Source: an uncultured Gammaproteobacteria bacterium
Lineage (GTDB): Bacteria > Pseudomonadota > Gammaproteobacteria > Rariloculales > Rariloculaceae
Direction of reading: 5' to 3'
Length of the DNA stretch: 15,187 nucleotides
Assembly (NCBI GenBank): GCA_946887385.1
Contig: CAMPKU010000095.1
Span: forward strand, 1 to 15,187
Shown in pieces: positions 1-7,579 of this stretch (position 1 is the stretch's first letter; the number at the start of each line of letters is the position of its first letter). Under the pieces are notes generated by a model. The model was given only the letters and a program-made list of their open reading frames with translations. It made no database searches and was not told the DNA's origin. The translations under genes were made by a program, and so were the position numbers.

Positions 1-1593
1 CTCTGGGTGCATCACATGTACACCACGGGGTTGCCCGGCGTCTCGCTCGGCCTGTTCTCGGCGGCGTCGACGGCTGTCGCGATTCCGACCGGCGTGCAGT
101 TCTTCTGCTTCGTCGCGACGTTGTTCGTGGGCCGCGTCGTGCGCTCCGTGCCGATGCTGTGGGTGCTCGGCTCGTTCGCAATCTTCGTGCTGGGCGGCTT
201 GACGGGCGTGATGGTCGCGCTCGCGCCATTCGATTTTCAGGCGCACGACACGTTCTTCATCGTGGCGCACCTGCACTACGTGCTGATCGGGGGCGCGTTG
301 TTTCCGATCTTTGCGGGAATTTACTACTTCTACCCAATCTTGACCGATCGGATGCTGTCGGCGCGGCTTGGACGTATCTCGTTCTGGCTTGCGTTCGTCG
401 GCTTCAACGTTGCGTTCTTGCCGATGCACTTGACCGGCTTACGCGGCATGCCGCGGCGCGTGTTCACCTACGAAGCGAATCTCGGTTTCGACACGCTGAA
501 TCTCGTGTCGACGATCGGCGCGTTCATCTTGGCGGCCGGCATCGCGCTGATTCTGCTCGACGTGTTGCGGCCGAAGCGCGGCGAGCCGTATCCGCCACGC
601 AATCCGTGGAACGCGGGCACTCTCGAGTGGGTGCAGGAAATGCCCGGCAAGCCGTGGGGCATTCGCTCGATTCCGGAAATCGACAGCCGCTACCCGCTCT
701 GGGACCAGCCGAACATCCTGCGCGACATCGACGAAGGCCGGTTCTATCTACCGGACGCCGAGGAAGGGCGGCGCGAGACGATCGTGACGAGCGTGATCGA
801 CGCGAAACCGCTCCAGTGTCAGCGCCTGCCCGGGCCGAGCTTCGTGCCGTTAATCGGAGCGCTGACGCTCGGCGGATTCTTCATTCTCGGCACCTATCAC
901 CTGTGGTCGCTGGCCGTCGCAAGCCTCGTCGTCGCCATCGGCGTGATTTGCTATTGGCTGTGGACTGCGACGGCCGAGCATCCCGAGAAAGAGCGCAAGG
1001 ACGTCGGCCTCGGCCTTTCGCTACCGCTTTACATCGCAGGCTCGCAATCGGCGAGCTGGTGGGCCATGTTCATCACGATGCTCGCCGTGGCCACGGCATT
1101 CGCCTGTCTCGTCTTCGGCTACTTCTTCTTCTGGACGATCCATGAGGATTTTCCGCCGGAGTCTTCGCCGGGGCCGCACGCCGGGTGGATCGCGGCCGGC
1201 GCCGGCTTGCTGCTCGCATCGTGGGCGCTGACCTGGTTCGCGCGGCACGGCAATCGCGCGGGCAAATCGACGTCGATCTACGCCGCCCTCGGCGGCGCGA
1301 TCGTGGGCGCGACGGCCGGTGCCGCCGCGCTCCTCGCCGGCCCATGGGTCGCCGGCCTCGATCCCACTACCGATGTTTATCCGGCGATCGTCTGGCTCCT
1401 CGTGATCTGGTGCGCGCTCCATGCGGCCGTCGGAATCATCATGCTTGCCTTTTGTATCGTCGCCCGCGCAGCGGGCCGCCTCACCGCGAATCGCGATATC
1501 GATCTTTCAAACGTCACGCTCTACTGGCATTTCGTCGCACTCACCGTTGCGGTCACGGCCCTCGTCGTCGCCGGCTTCCCGAGGGTCGCATGA
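1..1593 (+). CDS. Fused cytochrome c oxidase subunit I+III, C-terminal part (5' end outside window)
   Basis: This is the catalytic subunit of an aa3-family heme-copper oxidase in the inner membrane, reducing O2 with electrons from cytochrome c. The frame is open from base 1, so the true start lies upstream. Codons 2-10 read WVHHMYTTG, with the two CuB-ligand histidines at codons 4-5. HD at codons 82-83 matches the Mg site. AHLHYV carries the heme a3 and heme a ligands at codons 90 and 92. Subunit I helices continue to about codon 190. A hydrophilic linker (about 191-275) leads into a subunit III-like domain with several membrane segments, including SWWAMFITMLA and the COX3-like YWHFV near codon 509. 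Such I+III fusions are known in bacteria. Oddity: the position of the K-channel lysine is Gln (bases 97-99). The stop overlaps the next start (ATGA). The identification is secure; the exact oxidase subtype is not. Confidence 0.95.
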   Translation, partial: LWVHHMYTTGLPGVSLGLFSAASTAVAIPTGVQFFCFVATLFVGRVVRSVPMLWVLGSFAIFVLGGLTGVMVALAPFDFQAHDTFFIVAHLHYVLIGGALFPIFAGIYYFYPILTDRMLSARLGRISFWLAFVGFNVAFLPMHLTGLRGMPRRVFTYEANLGFDTLNLVSTIGAFILAAGIALILLDVLRPKRGEPYPPRNPWNAGTLEWVQEMPGKPWGIRSIPEIDSRYPLWDQPNILRDIDEGRFYLPDAEEGRRETIVTSVIDAKPLQCQRLPGPSFVPLIGALTLGGFFILGTYHLWSLAVASLVVAIGVICYWLWTATAEHPEKERKDVGLGLSLPLYIAGSQSASWWAMFITMLAVATAFACLVFGYFFFWTIHEDFPPESSPGPHAGWIAAGAGLLLASWALTWFARHGNRAGKSTSIYAALGGAIVGATAGAAALLAGPWVAGLDPTTDVYPAIVWLLVIWCALHAAVGIIMLAFCIVARAAGRLTANRDIDLSNVTLYWHFVALTVAVTALVVAGFPRVA

Positions 1594-1982
1594 ACGGCCG
1601 GCACCCGAGCTCGCTTCCCGAGCGCCCGCGTTACCTCGTGCTGCTGGCGGCCTCGCCGACGATCTGGGCCGGGCACTTTCTGTTCGCGTATTGCACGGCG
1701 GCGGTCTGGTGCGAGAAGGTCGCGCCGCCGGGCGGCGCGCTCGGAGCCGCCGGCACCGCGATCTGGATCTTCACGGCGGCAGCGCTCGCCGCGATCGCAC
1801 TCACAGGCTGGCTCGCGTGGCGGCGGCACCGCTACGGCAATTCCGAGCTTCCGCACGACTTCGATTCGCCGGCCGATCGTCACCGCTTTCTCGGGTTCGC
1901 GTGCCTGCTGCTTTCGGGCTTGAGCGCAGTCGCCGTCGTCTACAGCGCGCTTGCCGTCATGCTCGTCGGGAGCTGCCGATGA
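1590..1982 (+). CDS. Small uncharacterised membrane protein of the oxidase cluster
   Basis: This 130-residue protein has three predicted membrane segments (about 15-40, 52-76 and 100-126). I do not recognise it as a named family with certainty. The first helix is the most distinctive, with a Pro-Trp-His-Tyr-Cys pattern (P23, W26, H29, Y34, C35) and C41 just after it. Such residues could bind metal or heme, but that is inference. Its ATG overlaps the stop of the oxidase gene (ATGA), and GAGGG at 1581-1585 can act as ribosome binding site. Its own stop overlaps the ctaG start in the same way. The position between a fused subunit I+III and ctaG argues for an accessory subunit or assembly helper of the oxidase. 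A subunit IV-like role is possible but unproven. Confidence 0.8.
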   Translation: MNGRHPSSLPERPRYLVLLAASPTIWAGHFLFAYCTAAVWCEKVAPPGGALGAAGTAIWIFTAAALAAIALTGWLAWRRHRYGNSELPHDFDSPADRHRFLGFACLLLSGLSAVAVVYSALAVMLVGSCR

Positions 1983-2698
1983 GGCGCGGAACATGGCCTC
2001 TGCGGCCAGCGCAGCGCGTGCGTGCAGCGGCGGGCGCGCTCGCGCTCGCAGCGCTCGCATGCGTCTGGCTGTCGCCGCTGCCTGCGGCGCTGCCCGGGCC
2101 GTTCTCGGCGCATATGGCGACGCACATGACGGTGGTCGCCCTCGCGGCGCCGCTGCTCGCGCTGGCCATGGCCGGCGGCGCACTCGATCCGTTGCGACGG
2201 TTACCGGCCCCGTTGCTCGCACTGCCCGCTTCTCTTGTCGAGCTCGCGGTGGTGTGGGGGTGGCACGCGCCGGCGCTGCACCACCTCGCGCGCCAAACCA
2301 CCGCTTATTTCGTCGCGGAGCAAGCAACCTTTCTCGCAAGCTCGCTGCTCGTGTGGCTCTGCGTCCTCGCGCCCGAACGGCGCGTGCTGCCGCTTTCGGC
2401 CGCAAGCACGGCCGGCCGCGGCTACGAATCGGGCAGTACGAGCGGCGCGGGCGTCGTCGCGCTCCTACTAACGTCGATGCACATGACGCTGCTCGGCGCG
2501 CTGCTCGCGCTTGCGCCGCGGTCGCTCTATCACGAGCACACGAGCTCGGCCCTGGCGGACCAGCAACTCGGCGGCGCCCTGATGCTCTGCATTGGCGGCG
2601 TCGTTTATCTCGCCGGGGGGCTCCTGCTCGCGGCGACTCTGCTCGAGCACGCCGGGCTCGCGGAACCGTATCCGCCGCGCAAGGGAGCTCGCTCATGA
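1979..2698 (+). CDS. ctaG: Cytochrome c oxidase assembly protein, caa3-type CtaG family
   Basis: A 239-residue polytopic inner-membrane protein with about six hydrophobic segments. It matches the caa3_CtaG family (unrelated to the Cox11-type CtaG), which is needed for assembly of caa3 oxidase, probably at the copper centre. Conserved family features are visible: histidines in SAHMATHM (H45, H49), WGWHAP (93-98) followed by H101-H102, TSMHMTLLGALLALAP (165-180), H185, and DQQLGG (194-199). The many His and Met residues near membrane borders fit copper handling. The start is set by the ATGA overlap with the preceding gene and by GGGAG six bases upstream. The next gene again overlaps by ATGA, so translation of the cluster is probably coupled. 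The symbol follows common usage for this family. Confidence 0.88.
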   Translation: MRRGTWPLRPAQRVRAAAGALALAALACVWLSPLPAALPGPFSAHMATHMTVVALAAPLLALAMAGGALDPLRRLPAPLLALPASLVELAVVWGWHAPALHHLARQTTAYFVAEQATFLASSLLVWLCVLAPERRVLPLSAASTAGRGYESGSTSGAGVVALLLTSMHMTLLGALLALAPRSLYHEHTSSALADQQLGGALMLCIGGVVYLAGGLLLAATLLEHAGLAEPYPPRKGARS

Positions 2699-3804
2699 AG
2701 CGCTGGCTGCGTATCGGCGCCGTAATCGCCGCCGTCGCCGCGGTTGGCGGCTTCCTCGTCGTAGCTTCGGGAATTGTGCCGATCACGGCGAGCTCCGGTC
2801 ATTCGGCGCTCACCTACTGGGTGCTCGAGCTCGCCAAGCGCCGGTCGATCGCGACGCACACGCTCGGCATGGATTCGATATCGCTCGACGCACCGTGGCT
2901 CGTGCTCAAAGGCGCGGGCCATTATCACGACGGCTGCAGACCCTGCCACGGCGCGCCCGATCTGCCGCCGCCGCGAATCGCAGGCGCTATGACGCCGCAG
3001 CCCCCCGAGCTGCTTGGCCGCATCGAGATCTATGAACCTCGCGAGCTCTTCTACATCGTCAAGCATGGAATCAAGTTCACCGGCATGCCGGCATGGCCGG
3101 CACAGGAGCGAGACGACGAAGTGCGTGCCGTTGTCGCGTTCCTGCGAGAATTGCCCCAGCTCGACGCAGACTCCTATCGCGCGCTCGTGCACGGGACCGC
3201 GGAGCCGAGAGATCAGGTGACGCCGCTCGCCGATCTCGCGGCGCCCTTCGAGCCGCCCGACGAAGTGGCTACGAGCTGCGGCCGTTGCCACGGCGTGATG
3301 GGAGACGGACGCGGCAGCGCCGCATTTCCGAAGCTCGCAGGACAGAAGCCCGAATACCTCTATCGCGCACTGGGCGCCTACGCGAGCTCCGAGCGCAATA
3401 GCGGCATCATGGAACCGATCGCCGCTGCGCTCGCCGAAGATCAGCGGCGCGCGCTTGCCGACTACTACGCCGCGCTACCGGCGCAGCCTCGTGCCGTTAC
3501 CGGAAACACCGATCGCGCGGCGATCGAGCGCGGCCGAGACATCGCGCACTTCGGGATCCCGGAGAAGGACGTGCCGTCGTGCAGCGACTGTCACGGGCCC
3601 GAAGGTCCGAGACGCAACGCCGCCTATCCGCTGCTCGCAGGCCAGTACGCCGACTATCTGGTACTGCAACTCGAGCAGTTCGCCGCCGCGCGACGCGGCG
3701 GATCGGAATACGCGCATCTCATGCAGCAAGTGGCGCCGCGCATGTCGCGCGACGAGATGGAGGCGGTCGCCGCCTATTACGCGCAAGCAACCGAGGCACC
3801 GTGA
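2695..3804 (+). CDS. Membrane-anchored three-heme cytochrome c
   Basis: This 369-residue protein has an uncleaved-looking N-terminal membrane anchor (about 5-30) and a periplasmic part with three CXXCH heme c sites: CRPCH (81-85), CGRCH (195-199) and CSDCH (296-300). Likely axial methionines follow each: M131 in TGMPAWP, M239 in GIMEPIA, and M342 in HLMQQVA. The first domain resembles single-heme domains with a KHGIKFTGMPAW motif. The second and third look like tandem cytochrome c4-type modules (FPKLAGQ...YL and YPLLAGQ...YL). AAGGGAG seven bases upstream and the ATGA overlap with ctaG support the start. The likely role is electron transfer from the quinol-oxidising chain to the oxidase encoded upstream. 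That is inferred from context, and a substrate dehydrogenase subunit is an alternative. Confidence 0.92.
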   Translation: MKRWLRIGAVIAAVAAVGGFLVVASGIVPITASSGHSALTYWVLELAKRRSIATHTLGMDSISLDAPWLVLKGAGHYHDGCRPCHGAPDLPPPRIAGAMTPQPPELLGRIEIYEPRELFYIVKHGIKFTGMPAWPAQERDDEVRAVVAFLRELPQLDADSYRALVHGTAEPRDQVTPLADLAAPFEPPDEVATSCGRCHGVMGDGRGSAAFPKLAGQKPEYLYRALGAYASSERNSGIMEPIAAALAEDQRRALADYYAALPAQPRAVTGNTDRAAIERGRDIAHFGIPEKDVPSCSDCHGPEGPRRNAAYPLLAGQYADYLVLQLEQFAAARRGGSEYAHLMQQVAPRMSRDEMEAVAAYYAQATEAP

Positions 3805-3841
3805 CGAGCTCCGTGTCTCTCCTCCTCGCCAAGGGCGCGCC

Positions 3842-4849
3842 ATGACCGCCGATATCATCCAGTTCGTCGTCGCGGCCGTCGTGATCATCATGGCGGGAGC
3901 CGCGCTGACGCAGTGCGGCGACATCATCGCGAAGGGAACGAAGCTCGGCGGCCTGCTCGTGGGCACGATCCTGATCGCGGGGGCGACGTCGTTGCCGGAG
4001 CTTGGAGTGAATATCAGCTCGGTCCGGCGCGGCGACGCGGATCTCGCCGTGGGCGACCTCGCGGGCAGCAGCCTGATGAATCTGCTGATTCTCGCCGTCC
4101 TGGACCTGACCCGCTATTCGCGCGGCCGCATGTTGTCTAAGGCCTCGGCGAAACAAGCGCTGGGGGCGAGCTCCAGTATCGCCCTAACGGCGATCGTGGC
4201 GATCTTCATCATGCTGAGCGCGCGCCTCGGGGAGATCGAGATCTGGCGGGTGGGCCCCGGAACGATCGTGCTCGTCGTAGCCTATGTGCTGTGCCTTCGT
4301 CTGATCCACCGCGGCCGCGAAGGGACCGAGAGACGTTCCGACCAAGAGCACGCGATTTGGCCGCCGTTCCTACGCAACCTGCAGCTTCGAGGCGCGATCG
4401 TCGGCTACCTCATCGCGGGCGCTGCGATTCTCTCCGCGGCGCCATTCCTTTCAAGGGCCGCGAGCAATCTCGCCGAGCAGACTGGATTGGGCGGCACGTT
4501 CTTCGGCTCGACGTTCGTTGCCTTGAGCACCTCGCTGCCCGAGGTCGCCACCACGTTCACCGCCGTGCGTATTGGCGCGTTGGACATGGCCATGGGCAAC
4601 ATCCTGGGCAGCAACTCCTTCAATATGGTTTTGCTGATCCCACTCGATCTGGTGTACGACGGTTCGCTGCTGGCGGCGGTGTCGCCCTCGCACGCGTACA
4701 CCGCTCTGTGCGTCATTCTCGTCACGTCCGTCGTGATCCTGAGCCAGCTGTATCCCGTGGAGCGCAAGAAGCCGTTTGTCGAGCCCGACGCGTGGCTTGC
4801 CATCACGCTCGTCATCGCGAGCTTCACGGGACTTTACTTCCTCGGGTGA
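3842..4849 (+). CDS. CaCA-family cation antiporter (Na+/Ca2+ exchanger-like)
   Basis: A 335-residue inner-membrane protein with about ten hydrophobic segments and the two inverted alpha repeats of the calcium/cation antiporter superfamily (Na_Ca_ex). Alpha-1 runs about 41-85 (ATSLPE with E53, then GDLAGSSLMN ending at N80). Alpha-2 runs about 222-265 (STSLPE with E234, then GNILGSNSFN ending at N261). The two glutamates correspond to the central ion-binding acids of the family. A charged cytoplasmic loop (about 155-178) separates the halves. In alpha-2 the position that is Asp in the archaeal exchanger NCX_Mj is Asn, and alpha-1 has GD in place of the usual GN, so the transported ion is uncertain. 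AAGGG six bases upstream supports the start. The gene follows the cytochrome gene by 37 bases and may be cotranscribed. Confidence 0.9.
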   Translation: MTADIIQFVVAAVVIIMAGAALTQCGDIIAKGTKLGGLLVGTILIAGATSLPELGVNISSVRRGDADLAVGDLAGSSLMNLLILAVLDLTRYSRGRMLSKASAKQALGASSSIALTAIVAIFIMLSARLGEIEIWRVGPGTIVLVVAYVLCLRLIHRGREGTERRSDQEHAIWPPFLRNLQLRGAIVGYLIAGAAILSAAPFLSRAASNLAEQTGLGGTFFGSTFVALSTSLPEVATTFTAVRIGALDMAMGNILGSNSFNMVLLIPLDLVYDGSLLAAVSPSHAYTALCVILVTSVVILSQLYPVERKKPFVEPDAWLAITLVIASFTGLYFLG

Positions 4850-4865
4850 GAACCGCCCTCCGCCC
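4850..4865. other. Convergent junction
   Basis: Only 16 bases separate the stop codons of the antiporter (+ strand) and the PoxB-like gene (- strand). There is no hairpin with a T-run here, so any terminator must lie inside one of the coding regions or act through Rho. Confidence 0.7.
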
Positions 4866-6620
4866 CTAAATCAGCTCCCGCACCCGATCGCCGAGCACGG
4901 TCATCGCGATCTTTTCGCGGTTCGGTGTGCCGCGCATGAGCGATTCCGCGAGCTTAGCCGCCTGCTTCAGCGTCGTTTTCGGCGGCATCGGCGGCTCGTG
5001 GGGATCGACGACGGCTTCCACGATCACGGGCCCCGGCTCGTTCAGCGCAACTTCGAGGATCTCGCCGCATCGATGGGGATCCTCGATGGTGTACCCTTTG
5101 CCGCCGCACGCGCGAGCGAACGCTGCGAAGTCGATCGGCGCCAGCTCGCAGCCGTACTCGGGGTTACCGAGAAAGACCATCTGCTCCCACTTGATCTGCC
5201 CCAGCGAGTTGTTCTTGAGGATGATGACCTTGACGGGCAGGTCGTGAGCGACGCAGTTGACGAACTCCCCCATCAGCATCGTGAAGGCGCCGTCGCCGAC
5301 GAATGCCACGCACTGCCGGTCGGGATACGCCACTTGCGCCGCGATCGCATATGGAAAGCCATTGGCCATCGTGGCGAGATTGCCCGACAGCGAGCACATT
5401 TGCCCGCGGCGCACCGGAATATGGCGCGCATACCACGTGGCCACGGTGCCAGAGTCGCAGGCAAAAATCGCATCGTCGCGCAACCGCAAGCCGAGCTCGT
5501 GGGCCACCACCTGCGGCTTCATCGGCATGTCGCGCAACGTGCCGCGCTCTTCCATGAGCTCGCGCCACTCCTTCATGCCGCGCTGCGCACGCTCGAGAAA
5601 GCGGCGCTGCTCGTTGCGCGCAAGCTTAGGCTCGAGTGCGGCGAGCACCTTGCGGGTATCCCCGACCAGCGCGAGCTCGACGGGATAGCGCAACCCGATG
5701 CGAGTCGGATCGAGATCGATCTGCACGGCGCGCGCCTGGCCGGGCTTCGGGTAATACTCGATGTACGGAAAGCTCGAGCCGGCGATCAGCAGCGTGTCGC
5801 ACGATTCGAGCGCATCTTGCGACGGCGCGCTGCCGAGCAAGCCGACGGGCCCTGTCGTGAACGGGCTGTCGTCGGGCACGGCCATCTTGCCGAGCAGCGG
5901 CTTTACGATCACGGCGCCGAGCGTATCCGCGATTCGCTCGAGCTCGGCACCGGCGCCGATGGCGCCGCGTCCGGCGAGAATGACGATCTTCCTGCCCGCG
6001 TTGAGCAGTTTCGCCGCGGCCGTAAGCGTAGTTTCGTCGGGTAAACCGCTGAAGTCGGTATAGACGTCGGAGACGTGATGCGGCACGTTGCGCTTCGACG
6101 TCTCACTCTTATCGAACGGCATGTCCTGAACGTCGACGGGCACGGTGACATGGGCCACACCGCGATATGCGAGCGCCGTGCGGCACGCCAACGCCGTAAC
6201 GGACTCGACGTGCGCCGGCCCCATGATGCGGGAGTTATAAACGGCCACGTCCTGGAAAACCTTGTCGAGCTCCACGTCTTGCTGCGTGTGCGTATGCAGC
6301 AGATCGTGAAACTGCAACCCCGTGATCGCGACGACAGGTGCGCCGTCGAGCTTTGCGTCGTAGAGACCGTTCAGAAGATGGATGCCGCCGGGGCCGGAGG
6401 TAGCGAGGCAGCAGCCGATCTTGCCGGTCCACTTGGCATAGCCGGCAGCCATGAAGGCCGCGGCCTCCTCGTGGCGCACCTGCACAAAGCGCACGGTCTC
6501 CCGGCGCTTGCGCAGCGCTTCGACGATCCCGTTGATTCCGTCTCCGGGTAGCCCGAAGACAACTTCCACGCCCCAGTCTTGGAGCGTGTCGATCAGAATG
6601 TCGGCCGCCGTGTCTGCCAT
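4866..6620 (-). CDS. PoxB-like thiamine-diphosphate enzyme (pyruvate:quinone oxidoreductase family)
   Basis: A 584-residue enzyme with the three-domain layout of the acetolactate synthase/pyruvate oxidase family. The N-terminal domain (about 1-170) binds the thiamine pyrimidine and has the catalytic Glu51 in VRHEEAAAF. The middle domain (about 195-330) is the FAD/Rossmann-like region (ILAGRGA, LLIAGSSFPY). The C-terminal domain carries the diphosphate/Mg motif GDG (442-444) through NN (470-471). E. coli PoxB is 572 residues and has closely similar segments (GDGxFxMLMGxF; LPVKxxxxxN). PoxB decarboxylates pyruvate to acetate and CO2 and reduces membrane ubiquinone. The final residues could form the short amphipathic helix that tethers PoxB to the membrane. 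The start is fixed by two AAGGA boxes upstream. Acetolactate synthase is less likely, and substrate specificity cannot be read from sequence alone. Confidence 0.88.
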   Translation of the reverse strand: MADTAADILIDTLQDWGVEVVFGLPGDGINGIVEALRKRRETVRFVQVRHEEAAAFMAAGYAKWTGKIGCCLATSGPGGIHLLNGLYDAKLDGAPVVAITGLQFHDLLHTHTQQDVELDKVFQDVAVYNSRIMGPAHVESVTALACRTALAYRGVAHVTVPVDVQDMPFDKSETSKRNVPHHVSDVYTDFSGLPDETTLTAAAKLLNAGRKIVILAGRGAIGAGAELERIADTLGAVIVKPLLGKMAVPDDSPFTTGPVGLLGSAPSQDALESCDTLLIAGSSFPYIEYYPKPGQARAVQIDLDPTRIGLRYPVELALVGDTRKVLAALEPKLARNEQRRFLERAQRGMKEWRELMEERGTLRDMPMKPQVVAHELGLRLRDDAIFACDSGTVATWYARHIPVRRGQMCSLSGNLATMANGFPYAIAAQVAYPDRQCVAFVGDGAFTMLMGEFVNCVAHDLPVKVIILKNNSLGQIKWEQMVFLGNPEYGCELAPIDFAAFARACGGKGYTIEDPHRCGEILEVALNEPGPVIVEAVVDPHEPPMPPKTTLKQAAKLAESLMRGTPNREKIAMTVLGDRVRELI

Positions 6621-6796
6621 GACGCATCCTTCCTTGGTAGCGCGTTCGCTCGCGAATGAGCGGACGAGTCGGCTGCAACATGCGTGCCCAAGGCGGCGCC
6701 CGAACTACTGCACTCACGCTCGAATCGCGCCCGCTCGTTCCCCAGAATTGCGAATATGCGTGTGACTATTGCAATCGCGGAACGCCTGGCGGCGAG
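6621..6796 (-). other. Intergenic region upstream of the PoxB-like gene
   Basis: This 176-base gap follows the stop of the PRC-barrel gene and probably holds the promoter of the PoxB-like gene. It includes a stretch richer in A+T than its surroundings (about 6740-6778) with a perfect eight-base palindrome, ATTGCAAT, at 6768-6775. I found no convincing -35/-10 pair and no T-tailed terminator hairpin. Confidence 0.5.
6626..6635 (-). promoter_or_regulatory. Ribosome binding site of the PoxB-like gene
   Basis: On the minus strand this reads AAGGAAGGAT, with AAGGA ending six bases before the ATG. It supports the chosen start at 6620. Confidence 0.75.
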
Positions 6797-7579
6797 TTAG
6801 GTGCCCGCGTCGAAGCGACTGTAGTCGATCGTTGGTAGCCGCTCGATGTCCTCCGCCGTGTGCCGCAGCGTGTAGTGATCGAAACGCGGCTCCCAGCCGC
6901 GGTCGTCCCACGGAAACGCATACACCCCGCGTCGATCGATGTCGCTGCGCGCCTGCACCGCCACCACGGCAAGCAACTTACCGGCGTCATCGAAAACGAG
7001 ATCCGTCACGTAGCCGAACGGCTCGCCACTCTGGTGCACGACGTAGTCGTCGAGCAGAGCAGTCGCCTTCCAGATGTACGGGCCGGTTTCGAAGAACTCG
7101 TTGACACCGTCCAAGTTGCCGACGTCGGCCGCCGTGAAGTACTCCTCGGCGAACATACCGTAGTTCTCCGCCGTCTCTGCCGTGATCGGCGAGTAGACCC
7201 TGCCGCCGCGACGCTCGATCTCGCGCCACGGAATGGTCACGTGAGTATCGGCAATGTCCCAAAAGCCGCCGACCTCGGCTATCAGGGCGACGATCTCCGC
7301 GCGCGGGTTCAGCAGTAGGTTTTTGACGCTGCCGATCTCGTCGCCATGGGGCCCGTAGATCGGCCGATCGACGACGGCGTCGGCGTACCATCCTTCATAG
7401 ACGCGATCGTAATCCCAGCTAGTGAGCGGCATCGGCGAGACTCGCTGCTCTTTGCTCGACCGCGAGCCGGCGCTGTCGCCGGAGTCGCGCGCCTGCTGCG
7501 CCTGCTGCGCCGCCGCGCCGCCGACGAGCCCGATGGCTATTGCAAAGGCCAGAATAGTGCTGGATGTTCGTAGTGTCAT
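6797..7579 (-). CDS. Exported PRC-barrel domain protein
   Basis: A 260-residue protein with a signal peptide (hydrophobic core about 8-23, cleavage probably after AAA at 24). A Gln/Ser-rich low-complexity stretch follows to about 48. Two PRC-barrel-like units come next. The first is about 66-131, with the DRPIYGPHGDEIGSV pattern followed by strands leading to VTIPWREI. The second is about 172-226, with GEPFGYVTDLVFDDAGKL leading to GVYAFPW. PRC barrels are small beta-barrel adaptors found in photosynthetic reaction centre H subunits, RimM and many stress-linked envelope proteins; the partner here is unknown. The start is strongly supported by the ribosome site just upstream. The gene lies between the large outer-membrane protein gene and the PoxB-like gene on the same strand. 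A periplasmic structural or adaptor role is the most that can be inferred. Confidence 0.87.
   Translation of the reverse strand: MTLRTSSTILAFAIAIGLVGGAAAQQAQQARDSGDSAGSRSSKEQRVSPMPLTSWDYDRVYEGWYADAVVDRPIYGPHGDEIGSVKNLLLNPRAEIVALIAEVGGFWDIADTHVTIPWREIERRGGRVYSPITAETAENYGMFAEEYFTAADVGNLDGVNEFFETGPYIWKATALLDDYVVHQSGEPFGYVTDLVFDDAGKLLAVVAVQARSDIDRRGVYAFPWDDRGWEPRFDHYTLRHTAEDIERLPTIDYSRFDAGT
7491..7508. repeat. Two-copy 9-base tandem repeat
   Basis: GCCTGCTGC occurs twice in tandem inside the PRC-barrel gene. On the coding strand it gives the Ala-Gln-Gln repeat just after the signal peptide. It could vary in copy number without breaking the frame. Confidence 0.7.

Noticed and set aside
1521..2786. 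421-codon open frame on the minus strand
   Set aside because: It lies opposite three well-supported overlapping genes, its product is Arg/Ala-rich low complexity, and high-GC codon bias readily creates such antisense frames.
4776..6044. 422-codon plus-strand frame opposite the PoxB-like gene
   Set aside because: The product is a His/Arg-rich shadow frame. The minus strand encodes a complete enzyme with its catalytic motifs.
6647..6662. Five-pair hairpin CGCTC/GAGCG before the PoxB-like gene
   Set aside because: The stem is short, has no T-run, and is expected by chance in GC-rich DNA.
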